Source: Laetiporus sulphureus 93-53 (Eukaryota > Basidiomycota > Agaricomycetes > Polyporales > Laetiporaceae). From it: DNA of 64,000 nt. Each line of letters starts with the position of its first letter. Within the stretch, counting starts at the first letter, position 1. The stretch covers positions 160,271 to 224,270 of the forward strand of contig NW_024468520.1 of NCBI RefSeq assembly GCF_001632365.1. The letters run 5' to 3'. The notes under the pieces are model-generated. The model was not told where the DNA came from. It did no database searches and saw nothing but the letters and a program-made list of their open reading frames with translations. The position numbers and the translations under genes are program-made. Shown one piece after another: positions 63,135-64,000 of the stretch.

Positions 63135-64000
63135 ATGGAAGTGGTGGCCTCGAGAACGGCCGCTTCTTCTGTCCTCGTTTCTCCTCCTCCCCAGCACAGC
63201 TTCGCTTCCTATCGCTTCTCCTCCTCTGCCCACTCCGTCCGCTCGCCAGGCATGTCCAGAGGCTCCGCGAACCCCCAGAGCGATTTCGCGGATCGCCCAC
63301 ATGCTGCGGAGGGCGACGCGACCTTCTACGCCACAGCGTCTGCAGGCCACACCCACGCCGCCTCGAGCTATCTGTCCCTCGCACCATATCCTGGCTCTCT
63401 GAGCTCGCATTTGCACCCTTCAAGGTCTGAGACCTGGCCACCGACGCGTATACCCGCTTCTAGCTCCAATACCCAGCGACCGGTGCTGCCCCCGCTCAAT
63501 ACCCTCTTAGCAGTGACAGGCCGAGACGCCCGCACAATTTCCCCGGAGACTCCGCGTCCTTCCCCGAGCTCAGTAGTCCACCTGCATCCTCACTCGTTGA
63601 CCCCAGCGCTGCCCCCGCTTTCGAATCCTCATGGATCTGCGCTCGCGGGGTCTCCGGCCTCGTCGACGATGCTGCCCCGATTGCCGCCCATCATGCAGGT
63701 CGAAAAGCAGCAGGTGACGACGAGCGCGACGCAGGCGGCGAGCGCGAGCCGGCGCAGAAACGAAGCACACTTTGTCTGTCCCGTCCCTGGATGCGGGAGC
63801 ACTTTCACCCGTAGGTTCAACCTGAGAGGTCAGTATCATCCGGCGCTGCGTCTCGAAGCGGTTCTTGACGTGGAATTGTTGTGCTAGGGCACTTGCGATC
63901 GCACACGGCTGAGCGCCCGTTCATGTGTGAATGGCCAGGCTGCAATAAGGGTTTTGCCCGGCAGCATGATTGCAAGTACGTGATTAATTTGTGGTGTGCC
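63135..64000 (+). CDS. C2H2 zinc-finger transcription factor, Crz1-like (5' part only)
   Basis: The gene runs off the right edge of the window. The start at 63135 gives MEVVASRTAASSVLVSPPPQ, and about 215 residues of Ser/Pro/His-rich low-complexity sequence follow. The first C2H2 finger is FVCPVPGCGSTFTRRFNLR, interrupted by an intron (about 63830-63888, ending TGTGCTAG) that joins to GHLRSHTAERPFMCEWPGCN with KGFARQHDCK. FTRxxNLxxHxRxHTxERPFxC...KxFARQHDxKRH is the signature of yeast Crz1 and its basidiomycete relatives, which carry calcineurin signals to the nucleus. A second intron starts at GTACGTGA near 63977, after which the sequence ends. I see no clear calcineurin docking motif in the part available. 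Another regulator with the same finger type remains possible. Confidence 0.75.

Overview
This window is eukaryotic nuclear DNA from a fungus, most likely a basidiomycete and probably an agaricomycete. Most genes are broken by several short GT-AG introns of about 50-75 nt, intergenic gaps are a few hundred bases, and both strands are used without operon logic. One tRNA gene carries a short intron next to its anticodon. Several proteins have a basidiomycete flavour: a fused allantoicase-ureidoglycolate lyase, a Crz1-type zinc finger, and a SNAP50-like and a Taspase-like gene that budding yeast lacks. Coordinates below give the whole gene from start to stop codon including introns. Splice sites were placed by eye from reading frame and family conservation.

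Layout. 0.5-10.7 kb: mitochondrial 2-methylcitrate dehydratase (-), a SNAPC3/SNAP50-like factor (+), TFIIH subunit Tfb4 (+), a Taspase1-like threonine protease (-) and RNase H2 subunit B (+). 11-20 kb: an uncharacterised Ser/Pro-rich RGG-tailed protein (+), a cell-wall-integrity type MAP kinase kinase (-), tRNA-Leu(UAG) (+), splicing factor Slu7 (+) and an uncharacterised membrane protein (+). 20.8-29.1 kb: the chromatin remodeller Chd1 (-) and a membrane-anchored pepsin-like aspartic protease (-) interrupted by an in-frame TGA. 29.5-37.5 kb: ATP sulfurylase (-), an uncharacterised single-pass membrane protein (-) and Ero1 (-). 38-55.3 kb, all on the minus strand: Timeless/Tof1, a multi-KH vigilin/Scp160 protein, U2SURP/SR140, protein phosphatase 5 and methylthioribose-1-phosphate isomerase. 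56-64 kb: the allantoicase-ureidoglycolate lyase fusion (-), a hormone-sensitive-lipase-like alpha/beta hydrolase (+) and the 5' part of a Crz1-like transcription factor (+) that runs off the window.

The genes are mostly housekeeping functions: transcription and snRNA synthesis, splicing, replication-fork and RNA:DNA-hybrid maintenance, ER oxidative folding, sulfur and methionine salvage, and purine nitrogen use. They do not form a metabolic cluster. I see no transposon, CRISPR array, rRNA or prophage-like element.

I did not find a convincing new multi-gene system. The points most worth a second look are the in-frame stop in the aspartic protease, the 230-nt GC-AG intron of TFB4 with a look-alike exon inside it, clustered MluI cell-cycle boxes upstream of TOF1 and of the uncharacterised 11-kb gene, the SNAP50-like and Taspase1-like genes, the DAL fusion, and kinase- and PP1-docking-like motifs in an insertion within the lipase-like hydrolase.
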